The translations under genes were made by a program, and so were the position numbers. The notes below the pieces were generated by a model. The model was not told the origin of the DNA, made no database searches, and saw nothing but the letters and a program-made list of their open reading frames with translations. This document shows, piece after piece, positions 12,094-23,820 of a DNA stretch of 64,000 nt (position 1 is its first letter; every line of letters starts with the position of its first letter). Source of the DNA: Lithospermum erythrorhizon (Eukaryota; Streptophyta; Magnoliopsida; Boraginales; Boraginaceae); assembly GCA_019722365.1 (NCBI GenBank), contig JADFUC010001620.1:1-64000 (forward strand), in the 5' to 3' direction.

Positions 12094-13200
12094 TCCATGT
12101 GGTTCATAAGTACTAAACTAAATGATTATAGATGGATAAAGCCCGATCATATAAATTACTCCTCGTATACTTTCACATATTTAATGGATGTGTCCTCCTT
12201 CAATACCTCCCGCACGCTGAACTGGGAATTTTACAATGATCATGTGGACTAAATTGATTGGTTGACTCTCGATAAGATGTTACGGGTTCATGGAGGTCCA
12301 TATTAAAAACCAATTTATTAGATGAATAAAGCCATTGCACATAATATGAGCCTAAATGGACTCACAATTCCAATAACATTGAACGACTATAGGAAGACAC
12401 CGAAATAAGTTACCAACATATCGACAAAAATTATTTGATTCTCAAGTCTAATAAAGTCGAGAATGACGATTTGAAGAAATTTGGAAGACTATCATATTTT
12501 GACTATAATTTTAAAATATAGTACACTTGATTATTTCAATCGTCCCCCTTAAAAAGACTTTAATATCCCTACTTTTACTCCCATTTTCATGTTCTTCTTC
12601 AACATAAATTTATCACCACCATCCACCAATTGCTCCTACCACCCACCACCACCACCATCACCTCAAACCCTAACGCTTCAACATCACCACAACAATCACA
12701 CTTAATTTTTGAAACCCTAACTCCAACATAATTACTACCATCAATTAACAAGTGAAGCGGGGAGGGATGCCGCAATTTTCGTATGAGGAGGGGTCAGGAC
12801 TTTTAGGAGGGGAGGGAGGGCCGCGTTTTTTCAGCGGGAAAGAAGAGATAGGGGCGGGGCCGCGAGGCGGGGGGGAAGAGGAGGGCAGACAGAGTGAGGG
12901 AGTGTAGGGCCGGTAGACGGGCGCGGGCTGTGGAGGAAAGGCATCGCGCGGGAGGGGCAGGCCAGGGGTGTAGTATGGTGGGAGCAAGGGTCATGCTGAG
13001 GCGGGCATGGGGTGGGACGAAGTGACGCGCGCGGTGGGTATTTTAGTATTTTGTATGGGGGCGCTGTATCAGAAGCTAAAAATTATCAAGCGTGTTAGAT
13101 TTAATAACTTGGGTTGACTTGCGGTGGATTTTAAAAATTATCAAGTGCATTTTATTAGCGTGGTTTTTATATCATGGTCAACCTATGATATTTTGCCTAG
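12094..13200. other. intergenic with a G-rich, purine-skewed patch
   Basis: No gene is supported. 12610-12720 is C/A-rich with CCACCA runs. 12755-13020 is unusually G-rich on the plus strand, giving proline-rich antisense frames typical of composition and not of coding. About 13079-13165 contains two AAAAATTATCAAG words. Confidence 0.45.
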
Positions 13201-13204
13201 ACAC

Positions 13205-15020
13205 AATCTTTTTTATTAACAAAATACCACACTTGACACTATGAAATGACTGAATTACCCTCAATTCCCAATATCTCCCACATCTCATCCTTTCCTCTTC
13301 ACTTTTTCATTATCTACAACTTCACTTCTCTCTAACCTATTTTTTCTCTTGTACTCTCTCATCTCTCTAAACTTTTGCTTACAATGTTCTAAAACTCGTA
13401 TTACAAATTTCATTATATAATACTTAATTTCTTCAAAGGTAACAGGAAATTTTAACAAGGATAGAATTTTTTGCTAATTTTTGGAATTTTAAAGTTCATA
13501 CTAAATTTGACTCAGATATTTAATAGATCTAGTTTATTTAAGTTCGTGCTTATACACTTCTCTCATTTATGAAAATGTGAATAAGATTTATTGGTGGACC
13601 TTTTATTAATTTTGGAATTTTCTATAATATTTAATAGATCTGTATTTTATATACTTTGTGTGTGTTCTTTTGAGGACAAATTTGTGTTACGTGGTCGGAG
13701 TCTTTTTAGGTTTTTATAAAATTATGATTTTGAGATTGTTTACAATAAAGGCTGAATCTTGTTAAATTTTATTAAACAATCTAATTCAAATATTGTAAGA
13801 TTATGCCTCTCATGAGGCTTTATAACTTCAATGAAGATATTTTGAGATGTTATAATGTCGTATGTCAGTATTATATTTTAGGACTCTTTCTAATGTTATA
13901 ATCCATTATAACACATTAAAATAAGATATTATGCTTTAGGACTTTTCTCACATAATATACTATAAGTCACTACACTAGAATATAATCCAGTTGTAATCGA
14001 TTATAATTTGATATAAGTTCTCATATTGTGCTTATAACATGTTATACTGAATATAATGTTATTTAATGCGCATAATAAGATGTTATCTTACTAGTTACTA
14101 CAAATTGAGTATACTGATTAATATTTTCTTTTTAACTTTGATTTTTTTTGTGATCATGAAAGATGCTCGAGGCTTAGATTAACAACAAAGTGTCGATGTA
14201 CAAAGAACAACCAAACGGTTTGTATTATGGATTCTATGCTTGTAAAAGAAGATGATATGCACAAGCTAACAATTGAAAAGTTCAAGAAACGATACGAGGA
14301 TGCTTGTTCTCGACACGCTATGGTTAAGACTCGATGGAAACTTCACATTCAAGAAGTTCGCAATTGCTTAAAACTTTGAAGACTGGGCCCATTATTTATT
14401 TTGATTCCGATATCTCAAGTGTTGAATGATGATTGGTTACTTTTAAATAATTGGTGACGCTTTTGTGGATTATTATGAATGCTTGTATTTATCAGGTTGA
14501 AGTTATTATTTTGAATGGATGTTTATTGTCAATAACCATATTGTAAAATCGTTACGATGAAATTTTTAATTATTGTAACGTATCATACAAAGCATACCTA
14601 CATGACGCTGCCTAACTCACAAGAAAAATTTGGAGAATGTAATTGTGTCTCTCAATATATACAAAATGAATCATTTAAAATTCATATTTTATGTCTCGAG
14701 TATATTATACTAGGTTATGTATATAATAAATTATAATGTGTTATAATGTATCACATATATTATACCTTATAATAATTGATTATACCTATTATATAAATAG
14801 TACAATGATATAGCTCTCGGGGTTTCCTTTCTAATTATTTTTGGACCAAGAATTAAGGATTTATGAGATGGCTTTTTTAGTGAGAGAGAAGTTGATTTTT
14901 TTGTGTTGAAACGTAAAGTGAAAAGATAAATAATGAAGAAGAAAAGAAAGATGAGTGTTATTTAATCTAGGGTATAATAGTCATTTGATCAAATTGCGGT
15001 ATACTTTTAATAAAAAGATA
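13205..15020. mobile_element. candidate non-autonomous TIR DNA transposon (MULE-like)
   Basis: The left arm from about 13205 (AATCTTTTTTATTAAC, AAAATACC, AAATGACT, TTACCCT in order) matches the reverse complement of about 14970-15020 (TATCTTTTTATTAAA, GTATACC, AAATGACT, TATACCCT). Weaker pyrimidine-rich similarity extends about 100 bp inward on both sides. The interior is AT-rich with a short exon-like frame at 14227-14379. Long imperfect terminal inverted repeats suggest a Mutator-like element. I could not fix exact ends or a 9-bp target duplication. Confidence 0.5.
14227..14379 (+). CDS. short exon-like ORF (50 aa) inside the TIR element
   Basis: ATG at 14227, stop at 14377-14379. The peptide is hydrophilic and coding-like (MDSMLVKEDDMHKL, then charged K/R/E-rich sequence ending VRNCLKL) and contrasts with the AT-rich non-coding flanks. 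I do not recognise the family. Position inside inverted repeats would fit a host gene fragment captured by a transposon, but chance is possible for this length. Confidence 0.3.
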   Translation: MDSMLVKEDDMHKLTIEKFKKRYEDACSRHAMVKTRWKLHIQEVRNCLKL

Positions 15021-15039
15021 TCGCTAAGAATACCAAGAT

Positions 15040-15636
15040 TTACTCTTTAGATTTTGCCAAATTTCTCGGATTTTATCATATCATTTACTTTACTAATCTA
15101 CCTTAATACATATAAAGTCATCGGATATCAGTCCATGGGGACCGGGCCACGATCCCGACACCTGTGTTAATGTTTTTCAAAATTTTGAAATAATGAGAGA
15201 CATGTTTTTAATGTGAGAGAAATCAACTCTTCACATTTTCTATAAATACCAAACACTTTTCCAGATAATATGTATTTGACTTTTCAATTACTATACCATT
15301 TATCCCGAATATCACACTGTGTCATCAAGTGCTTGTGGTCAGACTCCAATTTCAGTGTCATGACACGACGAACCATTCACTCCTCCATTTCAGAACCTCA
15401 ACCACTCTTGCTATCAGTAACAACAATCAGTAGACAAGCATTTCAAATCCGCCTAATAAGGTTATGAAGGAGGAAACGATGGGCAATATCTCAAGGCGAA
15501 CAAGCTTGACAAGGATAGACATAAATCAAAAGATAATCCAAACCTTGGAAGGTATCTCAAATTGAGTTGAATAAACAAAGTAAAATCGACGGCCTGAATT
15601 CTAAAAATTGTCTCATCGTACCTTTAATTCATATAA
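15040..15636. other. intergenic with a TATA-like site
   Basis: No recognised gene. TATAAATA at 15241-15248 is followed 22 bp later by an ATG that opens a 65-codon frame without recognisable features. A promoter remnant is possible but unproven. Confidence 0.3.
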
Positions 15637-18014
15637 TCGTAATAACTCGCTCCTTACCAATATTATGCCGATAAGATATGTTTTCCTTTGGCGCGTATTT
15701 CTCGGAGTGAAATTAAAAATTTCGGTCGAGAGCGGAGAATTCAACAACCGGTCGGTTGGTGGTATGTTTCGTTTGGCAAAGCGACCCGAGATACAAGATA
15801 AATAATTGAATAATATCGATATATCGAGACGAGTATGAGATGAGTAGTAATATATACTTTGAAATAACACAAATTCGAAATCGATTAGATTTAAGTATGG
15901 AAGGTGTAGAATTAACCAAAACCGAACGGAACCTACCTTCTTCTAAATATCCCACCTACCACCACTATCTTCATCCTCATCCATATTCCCCTTCTTTCCC
16001 CTCTTGGCCGAAATTTCACTTTTCTTTCCCCTCAAAATTTCTTCCATTTCTCTCTATCGACACGCTTAAACTCAAGATCAAAGTGGTGGATTTGCTTCTC
16101 CTCATCATCCTCATCATATCTAGGTAAGAAAGATCAAATCTTTTGAGATATTTCTTGAGTTTTGAAGAGTTGACTTTTATGGGATTTTTGTTGACTTTTA
16201 GATCTTGAATTTATTATGGTATAGAAATGTTATCTAAGTATCATATAGGGGATTAGCGGTGATTTTGAGTGATTATCAAGCTAGAAAGTGGTGTGTTGAG
16301 GGTCGATTTATCACTTTTTCTAAATTAACTTTAAATTGTACATATGAGGTTGAGGACTTAATATAGTTGTTTTGGGTATAGAATTATTGGTTTGATATGG
16401 ATGTAGAGATTGGGTTGAGAAAAAGTTTGGGAAAGTTCATATAGCATTTAGCTTGAATTGGAGGTTGTATTTAATGGATTAATTAGTTGTCAATTGATTG
16501 TTGGATTGATTAAAATGTACTTAAAGTGTTATTGTTGGGGTAATAAGGCGATGAATCGAATATTGAGATTTTACGGAAGTCGGCAATAGAATTTAGTTAT
16601 GTTGAATATTAAAAGTGTATACCAATCTCTTGGGATAAGGATGATTGCTAAGAGTTGTAAATTTGAATCGTGAGACGCGTATATAACACTCGGGATTATA
16701 TAGATGTTAAGAGAGGTTATTCACGGTGACGCTTATAACGTATAATTTATTCGAATGTAGCTTGAGCCCGGATCTAGCACGAGGACAAATTTCTGGAAAT
16801 ATCATTATTGCTTTTGGCCCGAGGTGAGTACAAATCTCACGATGGGGACCTTTCATATATATTATGTTATATATTTTGCATGTGTTGTCTTGGGACTATT
16901 TTGATATGTGTATTATGTGATTATGATTCATATTATGAAATAATTGAGATTATGATTGATATTATGTGTAAATTCTGATTTATGATTCATATGATGAAAT
17001 AATTGAGATTTTGAGTTATATTATGAGATAATTGAGATTATGATTTATATTATGAGATAGTTGTGAATATGATTCATGTTAAGTGAGATTGCGTGGTGGC
17101 CGTAGGCCGTGGTGTGTGTGGTTGTGTGCTTGTGTGGTCAGGTGTATGTGCTTTGATTGCTTTGTGTGTTATTTATGAGCGCGGTGACCACGACCGGGAG
17201 GTTTATGCAGTATATTAGGTGGGTAGCCCCCGTGGATTCGAGGTTTGTGTGATATGCACATCAGGGTGTAGCCTCGGTCCGGGAGGACGGGGAGGTGGAG
17301 GCCTCATCTCATTATGTGGAGGTGGATTCTATATGTGTATTATTTTGAAGCGGATTTCTACGGTGTGGCTATTATTTGGAGGTGAATTTCATATGCGACA
17401 TTATTTGGCGGAGGCGGACTCTCATTTGATGACTTTGTGTGCCGAGACCTGTGTTTTCCTTAAATGAATATGCACTGTTGACGGTTATAAAGTGTTATGT
17501 GATATCGTATGAGAGAACTCTATGTGATTTGTGAACAGTTATTTATTGTGTAGCCTGGTTAATGTATAAGCATATGTTATATATATAAGTATGAATATAT
17601 GTGATGGGATCAAGTCTGTGGTATTTGTATTCACTCAGCTTAATAGCTGACTCCCTATTCTCTATGGGCGGGCGTTTTATGCCTAGGTTCTAAGGGGTTG
17701 ATCGCTGAGGTTGTCGAGAAGCTGCATTGATAGGCTGCAGATTGAAGATCATAGATGAGGCGGTGGTGGCATAGGAATTCCTCATCAGTCATTTCCCCCG
17801 TGTATCTTTGAGTTGTATCATTAAGGTGGATTTGTATCATGTGGTTCGTTGTTTTATTGTATATGTTGTTAGTTCACCGGGATGGAAAAAAAGGTATTTT
17901 TGTTATTATTAATGTCAAATGAAGTCTTTTTATGTTGTTATCCATCGACGATGACTCGTGTACAAAGTTGCTGATGACCTTAACTCGTGTGGCACCGACT
18001 GGGCGGTGGTTACA
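15637..18014 (+). repeat. solo LTR of the gypsy-1 family (about 2378 bp)
   Basis: Start TCGTAATAACTCG is a decayed TGTAATAACCCG, and the end is GTGGTTACA. Flanks are TATAA (15632-15636) and TATAC (18015-18019), a 4/5 match consistent with a worn target duplication. The order of landmarks matches the LTR at 1852-4288 closely: CCCTCTTGGCCGAA leader, AGGTAAGAAAG (GT at 16124), acceptor-like site at 16760, GAGGTGAGTACAAATCTCACG at 16821, the GTATTCACTCAGCTTAATAGCTGACTC region near 17625-17655, and the tail GACCTTAACTCG. No internal region is attached. Confidence 0.8.
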
Positions 18015-19170
18015 TATACAATATTGGAGTCGCATATGACAAGATCTCAGATAAAGTGGTTTGCTGCTAAAGCCTCGCCACCGCTGAGTCACATCCGCGA
18101 TTTAGTTCCTCCGTGGAATCCTGGTGATGCGATCTCGGCAGGCCGGTTTCATACTTTTTCCAATACTGAGTAGTTGTGTAGTTGATAATGTTGCTATTAA
18201 TGTTCATCATAATGTCAATTTATTTGACTATTTATCACGTACTATCTATATAATTTACATTTATGACAAAATAATAGAATACTCTACAAGAAATGTAATT
18301 ATTTAATATAGTATAAGATCAATCAAACGATCCTGAAGCGAAAGATTTATTGATCAAGAATATTAGATGTATGTAATAGTCAAGGCTAATTGTAATTAAG
18401 TCTTACATTGTTACAGATTAGATTTCTCGAACTAAATCTTTGAATCGAACCTTTCAAACATTTGACTAGGCTATTTTACAACCATATCCTTGTTGGGATT
18501 TACTTCTATAGTGAAAGTGCAAACACATGCTTTCAATTGAAAAATTGGGTATATTCCTAATCTCATTTCTGCAAACGACGATATAGGGGCACCGTAAGGT
18601 GGTAACTTTTTTTTTCTTACTTATTTTAAAGTTTTTATTACATACACGCATAAATGTAACCTCTAAAAAAATTTAAAAATGATTACAAATATACTTTAAT
18701 ATTGATAATTTGTATATTTGTATGCAAAATACAAATGTAGTCGGTATGAAACGTATCTAGATACATTTGGCTTAATTTTTATGTCATTCCATTAATGTTG
18801 TCACCCCCAAATACGATGGTCCACCCCACCAACTCCAATGATCAACCGATTAACATTTATGAAAATTAAGACGAATTATTACTATTAGTAGCAATAACAT
18901 CAAAACCGGCATAGTCCCTTCTGTTTCAATCCAAATACATGCATTGTTGCAGAACATTATTCCCTGCATCATTAGACCTTATTTTCCACACCTTTAATTT
19001 GTCAAGAACTATAAATAGAAACTTTGTTGCCGCCACCCATAACCTTCTACTAGAACTGTTTCTGATATTGCAAGATATTTCTTATGAAAGTAAAAAGTGC
19101 CGCAGAACAAAGAGTGTTCAACTGGGATCATTAACCTGATTTATTTAGACAAATCCAAGTTAGCATGGAC
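18015..19170. other. intergenic with a promoter-like TATA
   Basis: No gene recognised. CTATAAATAG at 19009-19018 resembles a plant TATA box and is followed by a short frame at about 19083. The copia-2 element begins at 19171, so any gene once driven from here is interrupted or gone. 18040-18175 has a short open frame without known motifs. Confidence 0.3.
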
Positions 19171-19560
19171 TGTGAAGTAAATAACACTATATTTCACAAA
19201 TAATAACTATTATAAAAAATCTATTACAAAGTTGATAACAAGAAACTAAACTAAATATTACTAGCCTTAAATTACAAAGTAATACTTTCCTAAATATAAT
19301 AATTTATCTATTAACAAAGCGGTTGTATTGGTGGGTAAGACAAGACTAAAGTTTTTTTATTTTATTTTTAAAACCCCACCCAACGCCCCCTTTACAACGA
19401 GAATCGAACCCGTGACCCTAAGTCACCGAAGGCCTCCTAACCACTAGCTATTCGATGTTCTCATAAGACTAAAGTTGTTTTGAAATACAGAAGATTGACT
19501 GCGAGTACGCTTGAGAGCAAAACAAAAATTGAGATGTTCAATTCTTCTAAGTATGAAAAA
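19171..19560 (-). repeat. copia-2 3' LTR, left half (contains a SINE)
   Basis: Matches 28890-29165 apart from the SINE at 19354-19464. The homology resumes at 25336 beyond copia-1, so this LTR was split by that insertion. The left edge is approximate (TG at 19171). Confidence 0.75.
19354..19464 (-). mobile_element. tRNA-derived SINE with 12-bp target duplication
   Basis: On the minus strand the 111-bp insert carries a tRNA-like head: an A-box-like TAGCTAGTGGTTAGG, then about 30 nt later the B box GGTTCGATTC, followed by a G/T-rich body and an A/T-rich tail next to the left flank. It is flanked by the perfect direct repeat AAGACTAAAGTT (19342-19353 and 19465-19476). The paralogous LTR near 29065-29085 lacks the insert, giving a natural empty site. 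It would be transcribed by RNA polymerase III and mobilised by LINE machinery. Confidence 0.8.
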
Positions 19561-19561
19561 T

Positions 19562-20314
19562 TGTAGAAATTTACGTTGAAATCACGTAAGAATAACAGAG
19601 AACTTTGGCTAGAAAATCAAACAAGCCTAAACATCAACCAAGGCTTGTGCGAACACAATTTCTTAAACGACGGCTCCCTACCCGTATGTGCTAGACTTTT
19701 AGAGAGCAACCGATTGTGATACAATGAAAGTTAGAACCGACATCGCTTCAAGCACCTCTAAGCAAAGTTGTTCAAATAATTGAGAAAAGCAAGAGTATCA
19801 CCAAAACAAAATTATTTGTTTGTGTTTGTAAAACTCCACGTTTGTCGAATGATTCAAGGGACGAAGTCAAGCCCAATTTAAATAGAGAGTGTAAGGGCGG
19901 TGATCACTACTCTTTATCTAAATCAATAGCCACTTAACTCGCAGAGTTAACGTGTGTAAATGTTCCCCACTGAATGCAACTTAACTCCAAATAGAAGAAA
20001 ATCAAAGTCTCTAACTTTTGGGGTGCAAAATATAATTACATATAATGTAGGGTAACTGTGAAACTCGAAATTCAAGGAAGACCTCCCAAGACCCCCAAGG
20101 CCCCGCTCCCGGACTAATGTTTTATATTACATCCGTCATAGAGTTTTACACTAGGACTTGCACCTCTCATGCACTCGCGTGGAAGCTTTAGTATTCTCAT
20201 GAGAAGACACATTTACTCATGACTAAAATGACCAACTATATAAAGTGGGTCATGTTCCATCTATCTTCCAATATGGTACATTTCACTACTAAATTTTGCA
20301 TTCATTTTCCAACA
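19562..20314 (-). repeat. copia-1 3' LTR (753 bp)
   Basis: On the minus strand it starts TGTTGGAAAATGAATGC at 20314 and ends near 19562. Shared blocks with 25001-25335 are GAACTTTGGCTAGAAAATCAA, CAGAGTTTTACACTAG-type and CCAATATGGTACATTTCACTA. Confidence 0.85.
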
Positions 20315-20323
20315 ATCCCCCAC
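20315..20323 (-). other. copia-1 polypurine tract
   Basis: GTGGGGGAT on the minus strand, directly before the TGTTGG that opens the 3' LTR: the expected plus-strand primer position. Confidence 0.75.
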
Positions 20324-21007
20324 ATGAATCAAAATTAAAAGAAAAGTTTTGACACATTTTATTTTAGTTTGGTGATAACTACAACGACCTAACACTGCAG
20401 AGGATGTGTAGGCCTCGAGACCCTCGGTCCTTCCCTCAGGTTTGCATGTACTATGTAAACCAAAGCCCGGTAGTCACACCCTGAACCATTCTTTTACCGG
20501 AGTACAACCAGACATACACACATGTATTGACTAATACTCTTCTCGCTTCCTCATGTGAGTGTGTCCGCTCCGGACACCGCCCTAGTTTTGTGAGATTTCG
20601 AGAAACGACCCTCCTCATTTCCTCCCTCTAAAAATGGGCCTCTACTTTAGCTCACGAGGGGTGACTTCTCTATCATATAGAGTAACCCATGATACTCTTT
20701 CCACGTGATCCTTTGATCATTCCAAGAGAGAGTCACTAAGAGCAAACTCATCCCGCTCCTACTGGTATCATCACCGTATTCATCCGAGGGAACGGGGCGG
20801 CGGTTAAAACCCCCCATGCTGATTTAACTATGATTACAATTAGGTCAGTCCTATTGAACCTAGTTCCGGGATCTCCGCCTAGGTTGGGGTTTTCCTTCAT
20901 GTCCATATTATCTCGATGGGCTTCAATCCCATTCCTTTTGGATGATTTCTCAACTAGTTCTATTTAATCCTTTGGTTAATGGATCTCGCAATGTTATCCT
21001 TTTGATC
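20324..21007 (-). other. copia-1 3' untranslated region
   Basis: Between the end of the RNase H frame and the 3' LTR, about 680 bp with no credible frame. Stops are dense. Consistent with the non-coding 3' stretch of a copia element. Confidence 0.6.
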
Positions 21008-22084
21008 TTATGTAATCAATAAGGAGTAACTCCAACAGATTAATTGCCTAATGGTATTATGTCTACGGCGTATGTGTCGTGATTTACCATTATACATATG
21101 ACTTTGTGCCCGTCCAATTGCTGATTGACTATCACAATGTATGCAAATTGGCGGCACCTGTCTTTCCCATTCAGGAATGTCCTCAAGAAATAGGCGTAAC
21201 CATTCTGCCTCTTCACCACATTTGTCCAATGCTATAAATTCCGATTCCATAGTGGATCTGGCGATTACAGTTTGCTTTGAGGACTTCCAAGAGACGGCTG
21301 CACCCCCTAAAGTGAAGACATATCCACTTGTTGATTTCGAATCTTTCATATCGGATATCCAATTGGCATCGCTGTATCCTTCAAGGACAGCCGGATATCT
21401 TGTATAGTGCAGCCCATAATCTCTAGTATATCTCAAATATCTAAGTACTCGTATTATGGCTTTCCAATGATCACGACTAGGATTACTAGTATATCTACTC
21501 AACTTGCTCACAGAGTGAGCAATATCAGGACGAGTGCAGCTCATTAGATACATGAGACTACCTATTATTTGAGCATACTCCAGTTGTGACACACTTTCTC
21601 CTTTATTCCTTGTTAGGTGCTGACTTATGTCCATCGGAGTTTTTGACATTTCTTCATCACCTTTACTGAATTTGCTTAGTATCGTGTCAACATAGTGAGT
21701 CTGGCTCAAGACTATTCCTTGTTGATTCCTCATGATTTTTACCCCCAAAATGACGTTAGCATGTCCCATATCTTTCATGTCAAATTTATCATTCAACATG
21801 TCTTTAGTAGATTGTATCATTTTGTGATTGCTCCCAATAATGAGCATGTCATCAACATAGAGGCATAATATGACATATCCATCTCTTGTGGTCTTCACAT
21901 AGACACACTTATCACACTCATTTATTTTGAAGCCATTCGACAACACGGTTCTGTCAAATTTCTCATGCCATTGCTTTGGTGCTTGTTTTAAGCCATACAA
22001 GGATTTTACAAGTCTACATACTTTAGCCTCCTTTCCTGGAACTTTAAATCCTTCAAATTGTTCCATATAAATTTCTTCATTCAA
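21008..22084 (-). CDS. copia reverse transcriptase / RNase H (C-terminal half of pol)
   Basis: An open frame of 358 codons encodes the second half of copia RT and the RNase H domain. Visible motifs are SLYGLKQAP at residues 28-36, the catalytic YVDDM at 76-80, [14 protein letters not shown] around 176-189, the RNase H start EGYSDANW at 235-242, STMESE at 277-282, CDSQSAI at 317-323 and [10 protein letters not shown] at 334-343. This is the normal order for Ty1/copia. The ATG at 22084 is only the first Met after a break, because upstream RT and integrase lie in other frames. About 10-20 terminal residues are abnormal. Not expected to work without the missing N-terminal part. The antisense frame 21141-21407 is a shadow of the RNase H. 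Confidence 0.9.
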   Translation of the reverse strand: MNEEIYMEQFEGFKVPGKEAKVCRLVKSLYGLKQAPKQWHEKFDRTVLSNGFKINECDKCVYVKTTRDGYVILCLYVDDMLIIGSNHKMIQSTKDMLNDKFDMKDMGHANVILGVKIMRNQQGIVLSQTHYVDTILSKFSKGDEEMSKTPMDISQHLTRNKGESVSQLEYAQIIGSLMYLMSCTRPDIAHSVSKLSRYTSNPSRDHWKAIIRVLRYLRYTRDYGLHYTRYPAVLEGYSDANWISDMKDSKSTSGYVFTLGGAAVSWKSSKQTVIARSTMESEFIALDKCGEEAEWLRLFLEDIPEWERQVPPICIHCDSQSAIGRAQSHMYNGKSRHIRRRHNTIRQLICWSYSLLIT

Positions 22085-22089
22085 ATTCC

Positions 22090-23640
22090 ATTTAGAAATG
22101 TCGCTTTGACATCAACTGCATATCGACAATACGATGACTAGCCTACCTTTGTACTTATCAATTGTTCCATCGGTCTTCATCTTCTTAAAGATCCATTTTG
22201 ACTTAAAGAGGCTCGCACCTGCGCGGAAGATCCACTAATTCCCCAAGTGTGATTTTGAAGCACTGGAATCAATCTCACTTTGAATTGCCTTCTACAAAGG
22301 GCCTTCCTCGAAGATACCGCTTCATGGTAAGTCTTCGAGGTTCACTTTGTACCATATAAGTCATAAAGTCCGAACCGTGAGGACTTCTCCCACTTTTGCC
22401 CTTTTTACTTCGAGGTTCAAACTCGCTCTCGCTGACTATCTTCATTTATAGTCTCTTCTCGACTCCCCCACGATTAGCTCATCCTCTCTTGGTCAAATGC
22501 TCATGAGTACTCCTAGAAGAGCTTGCTTCTTCTCTCAATCTCAAAGGAAAACATTCTAAAAACAAGCTGCATTTTTAGACTCAAGTATAGCGCTTTTTGT
22601 GCAATTTTTGATTTTTTCGATTTATGCACTAGAACCCATATGCATTATTGTTGTGTGCATATCCAATGAAGACGAGTCTATTGTCTTAGGTCTCTATACT
22701 CACTTGCTCGCAATGGTACCATAACCTTAGCAAGACAACCCCAAACCTCAAATGATTATAGGTTGGTTTAAAACCCCCTAAATAATTCATATCAAGGCCT
22801 CATCTTCATGTTTACGAGGTACTCTATTCAACAAATAATTAGCCGATAGAATTGGCAACTCGAACTTATCAACAGAGAATTCATCATCTCTTTTAAAAGT
22901 TCTATTCTTTCTTTCTCATACCCAGCTTTGATTATGAGAGAGTACGGTGATGTAACTTGATGTGTTATACCATGTCGGGAACATTGAACCGCCAACGGTG
23001 CAAACATATTCACCACCTCTATCACTGCATCACCTTTACTTTATCGTTGATTCTCAACTTCGCCTTTGTAAAGTGAAAACTTTGTATTGCTTCATCTTTT
23101 ACCTTCAAAGGTACACATAACAATATTTTGTGTTGTCATCGACAAATGTTATAAAATAATACTTCACCTCGATGGGCGTTTGAACTCATATCACACACAC
23201 ATCAATATGAATTAGATCTGTGAGGTTTTGTATTTCTCAAACACTTTGAACGGCAAGCCTCTCCATGAGCGTAGCTTCAACAAGTTTCGTGATTTTAATT
23301 TAGAATTTCAAATTGAAATTTAAGAACAAGCTTTGATTTAACAAGTTTTCGTGAAAGAAATGAAATTAACATGTCCTAATCTAGCATGCCATATATCTCG
23401 AGACTCAATCAAATAAGCGGAAGTAGTAGTCATGTTTGAAACAGTCATTACATTCAGTTTAAAGAGACCATCAAGGACATAGCCTTTTCCTACAAACATT
23501 CCCGCCAATGGTAGCAGTTTCATCCGCTTCTATAACCATACGAAACCCATGTTTGCTAAGCAGCGATCCAGAGATGAGATTCTTGTGGACTTCTGGCACA
23601 TACAACACATGATTCAGAGTCACTTCCTTTCCCCGATGTC
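22090..23640 (-). pseudogene. copia-1 integrase and N-terminal RT, frameshifted
   Basis: Several short minus-strand frames. 23338-23523 ends with [14 protein letters not shown], the GAG-pre-integrase/zinc-binding hallmark of copia integrase. 22828-23025 carries integrase-core pieces (VQCSRHGITHQVTSPYS-like, the region before the catalytic Glu). Frame breaks and stops separate them. Order on the minus strand is gag, then integrase, then RT, the copia arrangement. Confidence 0.75.
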
Positions 23641-23820
23641 ATTCGAGCACAATGGTACTTCACCTTCAATTGTAGAAGTCAAGAATTCCCTATATACATA
23701 TTTTCAAAGTGGCTCAAGTTTGTGAAAAACCTTCACGAATGATGTGCCTTAGTGGAAAGTACTTTGTAAGATCAACTACCATTCCTTTGGCTCGGAACTC
23801 ATAAGGTCTTCCACTTTAAA

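Noticed and set aside
12745..12994. Two overlapping proline-rich antisense frames (63 and 80 codons)
   Set aside because: Produced by the G-rich plus strand. No domain, no repeat-unit structure typical of extensins, and no conserved start.
21141..21407. 88-codon plus-strand frame
   Set aside because: Mirror of the copia RNase H on the minus strand; the same holds for 26527-26784.
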